From NCBI GenBank assembly GCA_946479725.1, contig CAMLHB010000147.1, positions 1 to 6,177 on the forward strand: 6,177 nucleotides of DNA, in the 5' to 3' direction. This DNA is from an uncultured Actinomycetes bacterium (GTDB lineage Bacteria; Actinomycetota; Thermoleophilia; Solirubrobacterales; 70-9). This document shows positions 1 to 5,736 of this stretch, one piece after another (position 1 is the first letter of the stretch; every line of letters begins with the position of its first letter). The notes under the pieces were generated by a model. It ran no database searches, had not been told where the DNA came from, and was given only the letters and a program-made list of their open reading frames with translations. A program made the position numbers and the translations under genes.

Positions 1-245
1 GTCGGCCCGGCGACGACCACCCGCGAGACGACGCCGGCGACCAGCATCCGGTGGGCGATGTGGAGGCCGAAGGTGGTCTTGCCGGCGGCCGGGGTCGCCG
101 AGGCGAGGAAGCTGGTGCCCGCGTGTGCCCGCACGGCCTCCGTGGCCTCGGCCTGCCAGGACCGCAGGGGTCGGGCATCGGGCCAGGCCGACAGCGATCG
201 GGCACCCGCCCCACCGCCGATCGGGTGCTCGGAAGCGTCGTGCAA
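1..245 (-). CDS. Superfamily II DEAD/DEAH-type helicase, N-terminal part (runs off window)
   Basis: The reading frame is open on the minus strand from base 320 to the window edge. Counting from a TTG at 245, residues 28-34 read RSWQAEA, a Q-motif-like segment. Residues 51-58 read TPAAGKTT, a Walker A/motif I. A hydrophobic strand, RVVVAGP, follows at about 75-81 and leads into motif Ia. This order is typical of bacterial SF2 ATP-dependent helicases of the DEAD/DEAH family, which use ATP to remodel nucleic acids. The later motifs (DExH, SAT, motif VI) lie outside the window, so the substrate is unknown. The start is uncertain. A well-placed ribosome site (AAGGAG, 7 bases before ATG at 298) serves a different frame. 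In the helicase frame only TTG 245 or CTG 287 are available, neither with a convincing ribosome site. A TATATT box at 260-255 lies just before TTG 245. The gene is divergent from the PAP2 gene. Confidence 0.8.
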   Translation of the reverse strand, partial: MHDASEHPIGGGAGARSLSAWPDARPLRSWQAEATEAVRAHAGTSFLASATPAAGKTTFGLHIAHRMLVAGVVSRVVVAGP

Positions 246-348
246 GGGCGCGGAAATATAGGGCCGCGGGCGGTCGGAGGACGACAGCCTGCTGCCATCT
301 CCTCGCTCCTTAAAAATCCGTTACGCAGATGTGACAGCCTTCTCCGCC

Positions 349-957
349 ATGGATTGGTCGATTCTCCACGCGCTCAACAACTACCTCTACCACCACGACG
401 GGGTCGAGGATCCCCTGCTCTTCTACGTCAACGTCTCCGAGGCGCTCTTCATGGCGACGCTGGCGATCGTCTTCCTCGCCGCCACCGGCGCCCGCCACGC
501 TCCCTGGCGCCGAGCCGCGGTGGCGGCGGTCCTGAGCGCGGGGCTCGCCCTCGCGATCGGCAAGGTGGTCTCCGAACTGGTCGACCGGGCCCGACCCTTC
601 GTCGCCGACTCCGGCGGTGTCCACCTCTTCTCCGCCCACGCCGCCGACCCTGGCTTCCCCAGCGACCATGCGACCGCGTCCTTCGCGATCGCCACGGCGA
701 TCTTCCTCCGCCATCGCGGCTGGGGGATCTTCGCGCTGGTTGCCGCCGCCGTCCTCTCGGTCGGTCGCGTCGCCCTCGGGGTCCACTACCCCAGCGACGT
801 CCTCGCCGGCGCGGCCCTCGGCGCCGCAGCAGCGCTGGCGCTCTGGGCGCCCCCGCTGCGGACCCGCATCAACGCCCTCGCCGACTGGCTCGGCGGCTAC
901 TGGGACCGCGCCCTCGCCTGGGGCGCCGGCACCGTCGGCCTCAGCTGGCGCCCGTAG
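349..957 (+). CDS. PAP2-family phosphatase, BcrC-like undecaprenyl-diphosphatase
   Basis: This 202-residue membrane protein most resembles BcrC-type PAP2 phosphatases, which dephosphorylate undecaprenyl diphosphate at the outer face of the membrane to recycle the cell-wall lipid carrier. Motif I reads RARPF at about 80-84, motif II PSDH at 104-107, and motif III GRVALGVHYPSD at 139-150. His107 and His146 are the expected catalytic histidines and Asp150 supports the latter. Hydrophobic segments lie at about 33-46, 56-74, 108-120, 126-145 and 150-168. The classic motif I lysine, six residues before RP, is Ser75; as I recall, Bacillus BcrC also lacks it. ATG 349 is preferred because homologues begin with a similar M-x-x-x-I-x-x-x-I/L-N pattern. 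GTG 331, six codons upstream in frame, is the alternative, and neither has a ribosome site. General PAP2 lipid phosphatase activity is the fallback call. Confidence 0.85.
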   Translation: MDWSILHALNNYLYHHDGVEDPLLFYVNVSEALFMATLAIVFLAATGARHAPWRRAAVAAVLSAGLALAIGKVVSELVDRARPFVADSGGVHLFSAHAADPGFPSDHATASFAIATAIFLRHRGWGIFALVAAAVLSVGRVALGVHYPSDVLAGAALGAAAALALWAPPLRTRINALADWLGGYWDRALAWGAGTVGLSWRP

Positions 958-1006
958 GCAGTTCCAGAGCGGAATCCAGCACTTCGCCAGAATTTCACGC
1001 GCGAAT

Positions 1007-1024
1007 CCCGTCAGCCGGGTTTTC
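1007..1024 (+). terminator. Weak candidate terminator after the PAP2 gene
   Basis: CCCG at 1007-1010 pairs with CGGG at 1016-1019 around a five-base loop and is followed by a run of four T (1020-1023) on the plus strand, about 50 bases after the PAP2 stop. The stem is only four pairs, so this is marginal as an intrinsic terminator. The enclosing 7 bp pairing 968-974/1022-1028 may stabilise it. Confidence 0.25.
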
Positions 1025-1035
1025 CGCTACTCACT

Positions 1036-1050
1036 ACTGGGTATCCCAGT
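1036..1050. repeat. Perfect small inverted repeat (6 bp stem, 3 base loop)
   Basis: ACTGGG at 1036-1041 and CCCAGT at 1045-1050 are perfect inverted copies separated by TAT. The hairpin is compact, with no T-run on either side. It may add to termination of the PAP2 transcript or be part of a larger fold in the convergent region. Confidence 0.4.
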
Positions 1051-1075
1051 GACGTTCCCACATGATCCATCCCCC

Positions 1076-1173
1076 ACCGACGCGGGGCAGGAGGGAGAAA
1101 CCGGTGTCAAGAGCGGCGCCGTCGTATCCCTGGCCACGGCTGCCCTGAGGTTCCTTCCTGCCCCGGCGTCGGT
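1076..1173 (+). repeat. Long interrupted inverted repeat, possible structured RNA
   Basis: Bases 1076-1092 pair perfectly with 1156-1173, giving 17 pairs with one bulged G at 1165. Pairing continues over 1093-1097/1151-1155 with three Watson-Crick pairs and two G-U pairs, for 22 pairs in total on the plus-strand RNA. The same two positions would be A-C mismatches in a minus-strand RNA, which favours function in the plus-strand transcript. The helix encloses 53 bases (1098-1150) without an obvious strong inner stem. It could be an extended 3' structure of the PAP2 transcript, an independent RNA, or the remnant of a small element with terminal inverted repeats. No direct duplication of flanking bases was seen. 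Confidence 0.5.
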
Positions 1174-1196
1174 TCCAGCTGTTGACGATAGGCATC

Positions 1197-1217
1197 TGTC
1201 CCCGCATACCGGGGACA
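1197..1217 (-). terminator. Candidate hairpin terminator after the VOC-protein gene
   Basis: TGTCCCCG at 1197-1204 and CGGGGACA at 1210-1217 form a perfect 8 bp GC-rich stem around CATAC. It lies 14 bases beyond the stop codon of the leftward VOC-protein gene, the expected place for the end of the sigma-factor operon. There is no T-run after the stem on either strand. Actinobacterial terminators often lack one, so the call rests on position and stem strength. Confidence 0.4.
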
Positions 1218-1231
1218 AATAGGTTCACGAT

Positions 1232-1723
1232 CTAGTTGCGCAGCTCGGAGATCAGGCTGTCGAGGTCGAGCGGGGTCGTGCCCATCTCGACGCCCTTGCC
1301 GTCTGGGGCCATCGGCCACTGCTCGCGGGGACGGTCCCAATAAAGCTCGACGCCGTTGCTGTCGGGATCGGCGAGGTAGAGGGCCTCGCTGACGCCGTGA
1401 TCGGAGGCGCCTTCGAGTGGCCAGCCGGCCTCGCTGAGGCGGCGCAGGGCGTCGGCGAGGGCGCGGCGGGTGGGGTAGCGGATCGCCGTGTGGAAGAGGC
1501 CCGTGGCCCCAGGGGGCGGTGGTGAGCCGCCCTTGGAGGACCAGGAGTTGAGGCCGATGTGATGGTGGTAGCCGCCGGCGGAGATGAAGGCGGCGTCGGC
1601 GCCCCAGCGCTGCATCAGCTCGAAGCCGAGGATCCCGCAGTAGAACCCGAGCGCGCGGTCGACGTCGGCGACCTTGAGGTGGACGTGGCCGATGTCGACG
1701 CCGGGATCGATCGGCTCAGCCAT
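1232..1723 (-). CDS. VOC-superfamily (glyoxalase/extradiol dioxygenase-like) protein
   Basis: This 163-residue protein has the paired beta-alpha-beta-beta-beta modules of the vicinal oxygen chelate superfamily. The first module starts with GHVHLKVAD (12-20) and includes FYCGILGFEL. The second includes GLFHTAI (75-81), the SDHGVSEALYL stretch (107-117) and DPDSNGVELY (119-128). Candidate metal ligands are His13 or His15, His53-55, His78 or His109, and Glu126. The DHGVSEALYLADPDSNG and DRPREQWP stretches resemble CatE-type catechol 2,3-dioxygenase-like proteins. Bacillus CatE is about 285 residues with a second module pair, so this short form is not safely a ring-cleaving enzyme and the substrate is unknown. 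The ATG at 1723 overlaps the end of the RNase HI gene by eight bases (ATGGCTGA), so translation is probably coupled. It is the last gene of the operon. Confidence 0.85.
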   Translation of the reverse strand: MAEPIDPGVDIGHVHLKVADVDRALGFYCGILGFELMQRWGADAAFISAGGYHHHIGLNSWSSKGGSPPPPGATGLFHTAIRYPTRRALADALRRLSEAGWPLEGASDHGVSEALYLADPDSNGVELYWDRPREQWPMAPDGKGVEMGTTPLDLDSLISELRN

Positions 1724-2123
1724 CGAGGGAACCGTCCAAGGCCTGGTTGACGAGGCGATCGGCGTCGGCGTTCTCCGCCCGGCGCACATGGCGGATCGAC
1801 CAGGAGTCGAACCCCTGCAGCGCCCGCTTCACCTCTTCGTGCAGCTCCTTCATGCCGGCGTTTTTCACCTTGTAGCGGCCTTCCACCTGGCGCACCACCA
1901 GCTCGGAGTCGCCGATCAGCTCCAGCTCGCTGGCGCCGTGCTCGGCGGCGAGCTCGATCCCGCGCAGCAGCGCCCGGTACTCGGCGACGTTGTTGGTCGC
2001 CTCCCCGATCGTCTCCCCCGCTTCGGCCACCACCTCGCCGTCGGCGCGGACGACGACCCCGATCGCCGCCGGGCCCGGGTTGCCGCGGGCGCCGCCGTCG
2101 ACGTTGACCGTGAGCCGGCTCAT
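1716..2123 (-). CDS. rnhA: Ribonuclease HI, single-domain archaeal-type
   Basis: This 135-residue enzyme cleaves the RNA strand of RNA:DNA hybrids such as R-loops and primer remnants. Its catalytic acidic residues are visible: Asp9 in VNVDGGARGNPG, Glu48 in TNNVAEYRAL, Asp72 in ELIGDSELVV and Asp122 in NADADRLVN. The DGGARGNPGPA and TNNVAEY signatures match the short RNase HI type found in archaea and actinobacteria, which lacks the basic protrusion of E. coli RNase HI. In mycobacteria a similar domain is fused to a CobC-like phosphatase; here it stands alone. The start ATG overlaps the stop of the upstream zinc-ribbon gene in an ATGA junction, and the 3' end overlaps the VOC-protein start. 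Its translation therefore probably depends on the upstream gene. Confidence 0.93.
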   Translation of the reverse strand: MSRLTVNVDGGARGNPGPAAIGVVVRADGEVVAEAGETIGEATNNVAEYRALLRGIELAAEHGASELELIGDSELVVRQVEGRYKVKNAGMKELHEEVKRALQGFDSWSIRHVRRAENADADRLVNQALDGSLDG

Positions 2124-2752
2124 CGGCTCGGCGTCCGCTCCCCGGCCAGGCGCAGCTTGCCGTCTTTGCCGACGCTGGCGTTCCACTGCCGGGCCGCGGC
2201 GTCCAGCTGCTCGACTTCGCCGCCCTTGCCGAGCTCGGCGACCGGACTCAGCTCGTCGGCGATGTCGACGCGCCACTGGTACCAGGAGAGCTCCCAGGCG
2301 ACGGTGATCCGCACCTCGTCGGGAGCGCCGGCGGAGGCGCCGACCGAGGCCTGCGGCACACCGAGCGTGCGGGTGAGGCCGACGACGGCGCGACCGGCCT
2401 CGCTGGAGTTGAAGCGGGCGACCGCGCGCTCGAAGGGGGTGAATCCCAGCTCGTCCTCCGGCGGCGGCAGCGGACGGCGCCGCGGCGGCGGCGATGCCGC
2501 TGGCGGCGAGGACTGTGCCGGTGCCGGAGTCCCAGGCCGCCGGTCGCGCCGCTGGAAGAGCCGCCGCAGGCGCCCCTCGTGGCGGTCCCCGTTCGCCTCG
2601 GACTCGGGCTCGTCAGCCGGGCGCCAGCCGAGCCGCTCGGCGCGGGCGACACAGAGGTCGCAGACTGACTTCTCCTCCCCGCCGCCGACGAAACCGTGTA
2701 CGCGCTCGCCGGCGAGGATCGTCCGGCCGCAGATCCCGCAGGTAGCCTCCAT
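2120..2752 (-). CDS. Zinc-ribbon protein of unknown function, coupled to the sigma factor
   Basis: I do not recognise this 210-residue protein. Its N-terminus carries two CxxC knuckles, Cys5-x2-Cys8 and Cys31-x2-Cys34, spaced as in a four-cysteine zinc ribbon. A charged, proline- and arginine-rich linker follows at about 45-100, including an SPPPRRRPLPPP-like run. The C-terminal part (about 102-210) looks folded, with hydrophobic and tryptophan-containing strands (VRITVAWELSWYQWRVDI). No signal peptide or membrane segment is seen, so it is probably cytoplasmic. ATG 2752 shares one base with the sigma-factor stop (TGATG); a GTG one codon upstream is also possible. The 3' end overlaps the RNase HI start (ATGA). 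An AGGGG sequence just before the start may act as ribosome site. Tight coupling to a sigma gene suggests a partner or regulator, but nothing in the sequence proves it. Confidence 0.8.
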   Translation of the reverse strand: MEATCGICGRTILAGERVHGFVGGGEEKSVCDLCVARAERLGWRPADEPESEANGDRHEGRLRRLFQRRDRRPGTPAPAQSSPPAASPPPRRRPLPPPEDELGFTPFERAVARFNSSEAGRAVVGLTRTLGVPQASVGASAGAPDEVRITVAWELSWYQWRVDIADELSPVAELGKGGEVEQLDAAARQWNASVGKDGKLRLAGERTPSR

Positions 2753-3525
2753 CACCCCTGCTGCAGGTGCGATTTCAGCCGCATCACGGCCTTGGTGTGC
2801 AGCTGCGAGACGCGCGACTCGGTGACCCCGAGGACCTCGCCGATCTCGCGCAGGGTCAGGTTCTCGTAGTAGTAGAGGGCAACGACGAGCTGCTCGCGCT
2901 CGGGCAGCGAGCTGATCGCCTCGGTCAGCAGGTCCTTGACCTCGGTCGAGGCGAGCGCCTCCTGGGGGTCGGCGGCGCTGTCGTCGGCGATCGTGTCCAG
3001 CAGCGAGACCTGGTCGCCGGAGGAGTCGGAGACGGTCCAGAGCTCGTCCAGGGCGTAGACCGAGGAGTTGGCGATCTCCAGCAGCGCCGACTGAAGTTCC
3101 TCTTCGGTCATGTTCAGCTTCGAAGCGAGCTCAGCCTCGGTCGGGGCCCGCTGCAGCTCGTGCTCGAGCTTCGCCTGTGCGGTTTCGATCTCGCGGGCGC
3201 GGGAGCGGACCGAGCGCGGCACCCAGTCGAGCGAGCGCAGTTCGTCGATGATCGCGCCGCGGATCCGGGTCATCGCGAAGGTCTCGAACTTGATCCCCCG
3301 CTCCGGCTCGAAGCGCTCGATCGCCCCGATCAGGCCGACCAGGCCGTAGGAGATCAGGTCGGCGTCTTCAACGTGCGAGGGCAGGCCGGCGCCGAGGCGG
3401 CCGGCGACGAACTTGACCATCGGCGAGTAGGCGACGACGAGCCGCTCGCGGGCACCCTCGTCTCCCCCCTCCTTGTAGCGGCGCCACAGGTCGCGGAGCT
3501 CAACCTCTTTCACGCCCGTTTCCAC
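2752..3525 (-). CDS. whiG: RNA polymerase sigma factor, WhiG/FliA family
   Basis: This 257-residue group 3 sigma-70 protein directs RNA polymerase to a special promoter class (consensus near TAAA-N15-GCCGATAA). Region 2 spans about 25-97, with YSPMVKFVAGRLG, DLISYGLVGLIGAIERF and FETFAMTRIRGAIIDELR. WVPRSVRSRAREIE starts region 3 at about 101. Region 4 spans about 200-252, with LPEREQLVVALYYYENLTL and the helix-turn-helix IGEVLGVTESRVSQLHTKAV. The ALDEL and SLLDTIADD segments and the LDWVPRSVR stretch are those of WhiG and FliA. WhiG of Streptomyces controls sporulation; FliA/SigD relatives control motility and autolysins. No flagellar genes are in view, so the regulon cannot be deduced. GTG 3525 has an AGGA seven bases upstream and is preferred over GTG 3513. 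It lies 34 bp after the recombinase gene. Confidence 0.93.
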   Translation of the reverse strand: METGVKEVELRDLWRRYKEGGDEGARERLVVAYSPMVKFVAGRLGAGLPSHVEDADLISYGLVGLIGAIERFEPERGIKFETFAMTRIRGAIIDELRSLDWVPRSVRSRAREIETAQAKLEHELQRAPTEAELASKLNMTEEELQSALLEIANSSVYALDELWTVSDSSGDQVSLLDTIADDSAADPQEALASTEVKDLLTEAISSLPEREQLVVALYYYENLTLREIGEVLGVTESRVSQLHTKAVMRLKSHLQQG

Positions 3526-3559
3526 TAGGGCATCCTACGGTCGTTTGCGGGGGTTTGGC

Positions 3560-4447
3560 TCATGCGCGGGGGTGGCTTGCAGCGTAAGTATCACGCAGGC
3601 GGGCGGCGTCGACTCGGGTGTAGACCTGGGTGGTCGAGATCGACGCGTGGCCAAGTAACTCCTGAATCGTACGCAGATCCGCGCCCCCCTCGAGCAAATG
3701 CGTCGCAAAGGAATGTCTAAGTGAATGCGGGGAGACCCCGGCGGCAAGCGCGGCTTCGCGCGTCCAGAGGCCGAGCCGGCGGGTGACATCGGAGTTGGAG
3801 AGGCGGCGTCCGCTCTTGGAGAGGAAGAGCGCCGGCTCGCGAGGATCGACGGCGAGGGCGCGGCGGCCCTTGTCGAGATAGCGGCGCAGAGCCCGCTGGG
3901 CCGGCTCGCCGACCGGCAGCAGTCGCTCCTTGTTGCCCTTACCGAGCACCCGCAGCTGCTCGGTCTCGTAATCGAGGGCGCCGACGTCGAGGTTGACGAT
4001 CTCCTCGCAGCGCAGCCCGCAGGAATAGGCCAGCTCCAGCATCGCCCGGTCGCGCAGCTCCAGCGGCGTCCGCGCCGGGATCCGCTCCAGCAGCGAGCGC
4101 ATCTGCTCGGTGGTGAGGACCTTGGGAAGCTTTTCGCCCCGCTTCGGGCTGGAGACCAGCTCGGCCGGATTGGCGCCGGCCTTTTCGGTGCGGACCAGGT
4201 AGCCGTAGAGGCCGCGAATCGCCGCCAGCTTGCGGGCGACGGTCGCAGGCGCCGCGCCGGCGTTGGAGAGCCCGGCGCCGAAGCGGCGAACGTCGCGGTA
4301 ACGGACGTCGCCCGGATCGAGCCCCTGCCCCCCCGCCCACTCGGCGAAACCGCCGAGGTCGACCCCGTAGGCGCGCCGAGTGCGCTCGGCCGAACCACGT
4401 GCCCGAAGGTCGCGGTCGTAGGCGGCCAATGCCGACTCCCAGTTCAC
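3560..4447 (-). CDS. xerC/xerD: Tyrosine recombinase, XerC/XerD family
   Basis: This 295-residue protein has the full Xer architecture. An N-terminal SAM-like core-binding domain covers about 1-90, with TRRAYGVDLGGFAEW and VARKLAAIRGLYGYL. The catalytic domain covers about 105-295. The active-site residues are all present: Arg146 (CGLRCEE), Lys170 (GKGNKER), His241 and Arg244 (HSLRH), His267 (LGHASI) and Tyr276 (VYTRV). The terminal SHPRA and length fit chromosomal XerC/XerD, which resolve chromosome dimers at dif sites, rather than a phage integrase. The sequence alone does not separate XerC from XerD. In other actinobacteria I recall a XerC-like gene near whiG, which would favour XerC. The start is GTG 4447, the first in-frame ATG/GTG, with only a weak purine-rich stretch (AAGAAAAGAAGAA) upstream. 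It is probably co-transcribed with the sigma gene. Confidence 0.92.
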   Translation of the reverse strand: MNWESALAAYDRDLRARGSAERTRRAYGVDLGGFAEWAGGQGLDPGDVRYRDVRRFGAGLSNAGAAPATVARKLAAIRGLYGYLVRTEKAGANPAELVSSPKRGEKLPKVLTTEQMRSLLERIPARTPLELRDRAMLELAYSCGLRCEEIVNLDVGALDYETEQLRVLGKGNKERLLPVGEPAQRALRRYLDKGRRALAVDPREPALFLSKSGRRLSNSDVTRRLGLWTREAALAAGVSPHSLRHSFATHLLEGGADLRTIQELLGHASISTTQVYTRVDAARLRDTYAASHPRA

Positions 4448-4586
4448 GGCATCAGGTTCTTCTTTTCTTGCCTCGCTCCTGCGACCAGCGGCGTGGAGGC
4501 CAAGCAGATCAAGGAGGAGAGAGGGAGCGTGCTCTGCACGTGACCGAACGACGACGCCGATATGCGCCGCGCCTCCGCGTTGCTGG
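4448..4586. other. Short intergenic stretch between transpeptidase and recombinase genes
   Basis: These 139 bases separate two leftward genes. I see no strong -10 box on the minus strand and no terminator with a T-run after the transpeptidase stop. Only a small imperfect stem is visible, CGTGC/GCACG around three bases at 4527-4539. On the minus strand a purine-rich AAGAAAAGAAGAA lies about ten bases before the recombinase GTG. Read-through from the transpeptidase gene is therefore possible but unproven. Confidence 0.4.
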
Positions 4587-5624
4587 TCAGCCGATGAAGA
4601 TGGGCGTTCCTACTTCTACTTGGTCGTACAGTTCTTCCACGTCCGGGATGGCCATGCGGATGCAGCCGTGGGAGGCGGCGTGGCCGAGCGAGTAGGTCTC
4701 TTCGGTGCCGTGGATGCCGGCTCCTTCGAAGATGCCCATCCAGCGCGCCTTGATCGGGTTCGACGGCCCCGGCGGGATCGTCTGGCCGGCGAGGCTTCCC
4801 GCCCAGGCCGAGTTCGGGACGTGCCAGACCGGGTTTTCTTCCTTTTCCTGGATCGCGTAGAGGCCTTCCGGCGTTTCCAGACCTTCCATGCCGACGGCGA
4901 CGGTGTAGGTCTTCGCCAGCTTCAGGTGCCTCCAGAGGCGCAGGGTGAAGGTCGAGCGGTCGAGGGTGAGGTAGGACGGGTACTCGGCCGCGACTTCCTT
5001 CTTCGTCACTTCCGGCGGGATCGAGTGGACCCGGGCCTTGATCGTGTGCGGGGCGCTGGCGTTCAACACCGCCGCCTTCAGGTCCTTCTCCAAGAGGTTG
5101 TCGCGCAGCTTTCGCCCCGGTTCGCCGGCGACGACTTCGAGCGAGTCGCCGGTCGGTTCGACGTCGGCGTTCTTCGGTTCGCGGTCGATTTCTTCGGCGA
5201 CGTGGCGGACGAAGCGGTTGACCGTCGGCACCGAGTAGGCGACCTGCGGGGTGATCGCTTCGTCGACTTCGCCGCCGCTGACGTAACGGACCAGGCGCCC
5301 GGGCAGGCCGCCCTGCTGGCTGTCTTCGACGGCTTCTTCGACCGCCGAGTCGACGTCGGCGCGGATCTTCAGCTTCGCCCCGGGGAGCTTCCAGGTCTCG
5401 CCTTCGAAGCCGACCTTGAGCGAGTGCTGGAGCGGCGCCAGCAGCTTGTGGCGGACCTTCGCGGCCGCTTCCTCTTCGTTGAGGCCGCTGACGTCGACGC
5501 CGGCGATCGTGACGCCGTCGGCGATCTGGCCCTTCTGCGAGCTGTCGTAGGCGTAGGCACCGCCGACCACGAGGACCAGCAGCAGCGCGGCAACCAGCAC
5601 CGCTATCGAAGTCTTCGTTCCCAT
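4587..5624 (-). CDS. Membrane-anchored L,D-transpeptidase with VanW-type peptidoglycan-binding domain
   Basis: This 345-residue protein has a short cytoplasmic N-terminus and one hydrophobic segment (about 7-26, VLVAALLLVLVVGGAYAY), which places the rest outside the cell. Residues about 38-215 resemble a PG_binding_4 (VanW-associated) region, with VTIAGVDVSGLNEEEA near its start. Residues about 216-345 form a YkuD catalytic domain: PSYLTLDRSTFTLRLW, then TPEGLY, His305 in GIHGT, and the SHGCIRM box with His319, the nucleophile Cys321 and Arg323. Such enzymes make 3-3 peptide crosslinks in peptidoglycan, using the stem tetrapeptide. The ATG has no strong ribosome site. A FliA/WhiG-type promoter lies upstream. 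Glutamate codons are unusual: 27 of 32 are GAA, against 6 of 32 in the nearby sigma gene. The gene may head the leftward gene series. Confidence 0.92.
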   Translation of the reverse strand: MGTKTSIAVLVAALLLVLVVGGAYAYDSSQKGQIADGVTIAGVDVSGLNEEEAAAKVRHKLLAPLQHSLKVGFEGETWKLPGAKLKIRADVDSAVEEAVEDSQQGGLPGRLVRYVSGGEVDEAITPQVAYSVPTVNRFVRHVAEEIDREPKNADVEPTGDSLEVVAGEPGRKLRDNLLEKDLKAAVLNASAPHTIKARVHSIPPEVTKKEVAAEYPSYLTLDRSTFTLRLWRHLKLAKTYTVAVGMEGLETPEGLYAIQEKEENPVWHVPNSAWAGSLAGQTIPPGPSNPIKARWMGIFEGAGIHGTEETYSLGHAASHGCIRMAIPDVEELYDQVEVGTPIFIG

Positions 5625-5676
5625 CTGGACTGGAGCAACCCTCAGTACGTCGCTTTGCCGGTCGGTAAAAGTCTAG

Positions 5677-5705
5677 GCACCCGCCAGGTTCGGCCCGCGG
5701 GGTGC
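5677..5705 (-). repeat. Inverted repeat in the transpeptidase leader
   Basis: GCACCCGC at 5677-5684 is the inverted copy of GCGGGGTGC at 5697-5705, apart from one bulged base, around a 12-base loop. It falls between the proposed FliA/WhiG-type promoter and the L,D-transpeptidase start. It would form a leader hairpin in that transcript or serve as a protein-binding site. No riboswitch class was recognised. Confidence 0.35.
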
Positions 5706-5736
5706 TCTTCCCTGCAATTTCGCATGTGCCCCGGTC

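Larger units (their letters stand above)
958..1231. other. Gene-free convergent region rich in inverted repeats
   Basis: This stretch of about 274 bases lies between the 3' ends of the rightward PAP2 gene and the leftward VOC-protein gene. I found no credible coding frame: the open frames here are antisense or out-of-frame extensions of neighbours. It holds several inverted repeats, listed separately. Further pairings are AGCGGAA at 968-974 with TTCCGCT at 1022-1028, and inside it TTCGC at 983-987 with GCGAA at 1001-1005. Plausible roles are transcription termination from both sides or a structured RNA. No known riboswitch or small RNA family was recognised. Confidence 0.6.

Noticed and set aside
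1019..1050. Minus-strand text with GTGAGTAGCGG, recalling a 23S rRNA stretch
   Set aside because: The similarity covers about eleven bases only and the surrounding sequence does not follow rRNA.
51..1052. A 333-residue plus-strand open frame covering the helicase start and the PAP2 gene
   Set aside because: Arginine/proline/glycine-rich translation typical of a shifted frame in GC-rich DNA. It overlaps the PAP2 gene, which has clear catalytic motifs.
1076..1173. Miniature transposable element bounded by inverted repeats
   Set aside because: No flanking target-site duplication and no second copy in the window; kept only as an alternative for the structured repeat.
1182..1210. TTGACG followed by CATACC as a plus-strand housekeeping promoter
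   Set aside because: The -10 match is poor, it overlaps a hairpin stem, and no rightward gene follows.
1674..2825. A 383-residue plus-strand open frame
   Set aside because: Lies antisense to the VOC, RNase HI and zinc-ribbon genes, has low-complexity composition and no recognisable motifs.
3511..3513. GTG 3513 as sigma-factor start
   Set aside because: GTG 3525 has an AGGA at proper distance, so the longer form is favoured; the difference is four residues.
2767..3528. A 253-residue plus-strand open frame
   Set aside because: Exact antisense shadow of the sigma-factor gene, whose regions 2 to 4 are unmistakable.
3535..4398. A 287-residue minus-strand open frame
   Set aside because: Out-of-frame shadow of the recombinase gene, rich in Ser/Arg/Pro, while the other frame carries all the active-site residues.
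4556..4563. GCCGATAT on the plus strand, resembling a second FliA/WhiG -10 box
   Set aside because: No TAAA-like element 14 to 17 bases upstream, and it points into the 3' end of the transpeptidase gene on the opposite strand.
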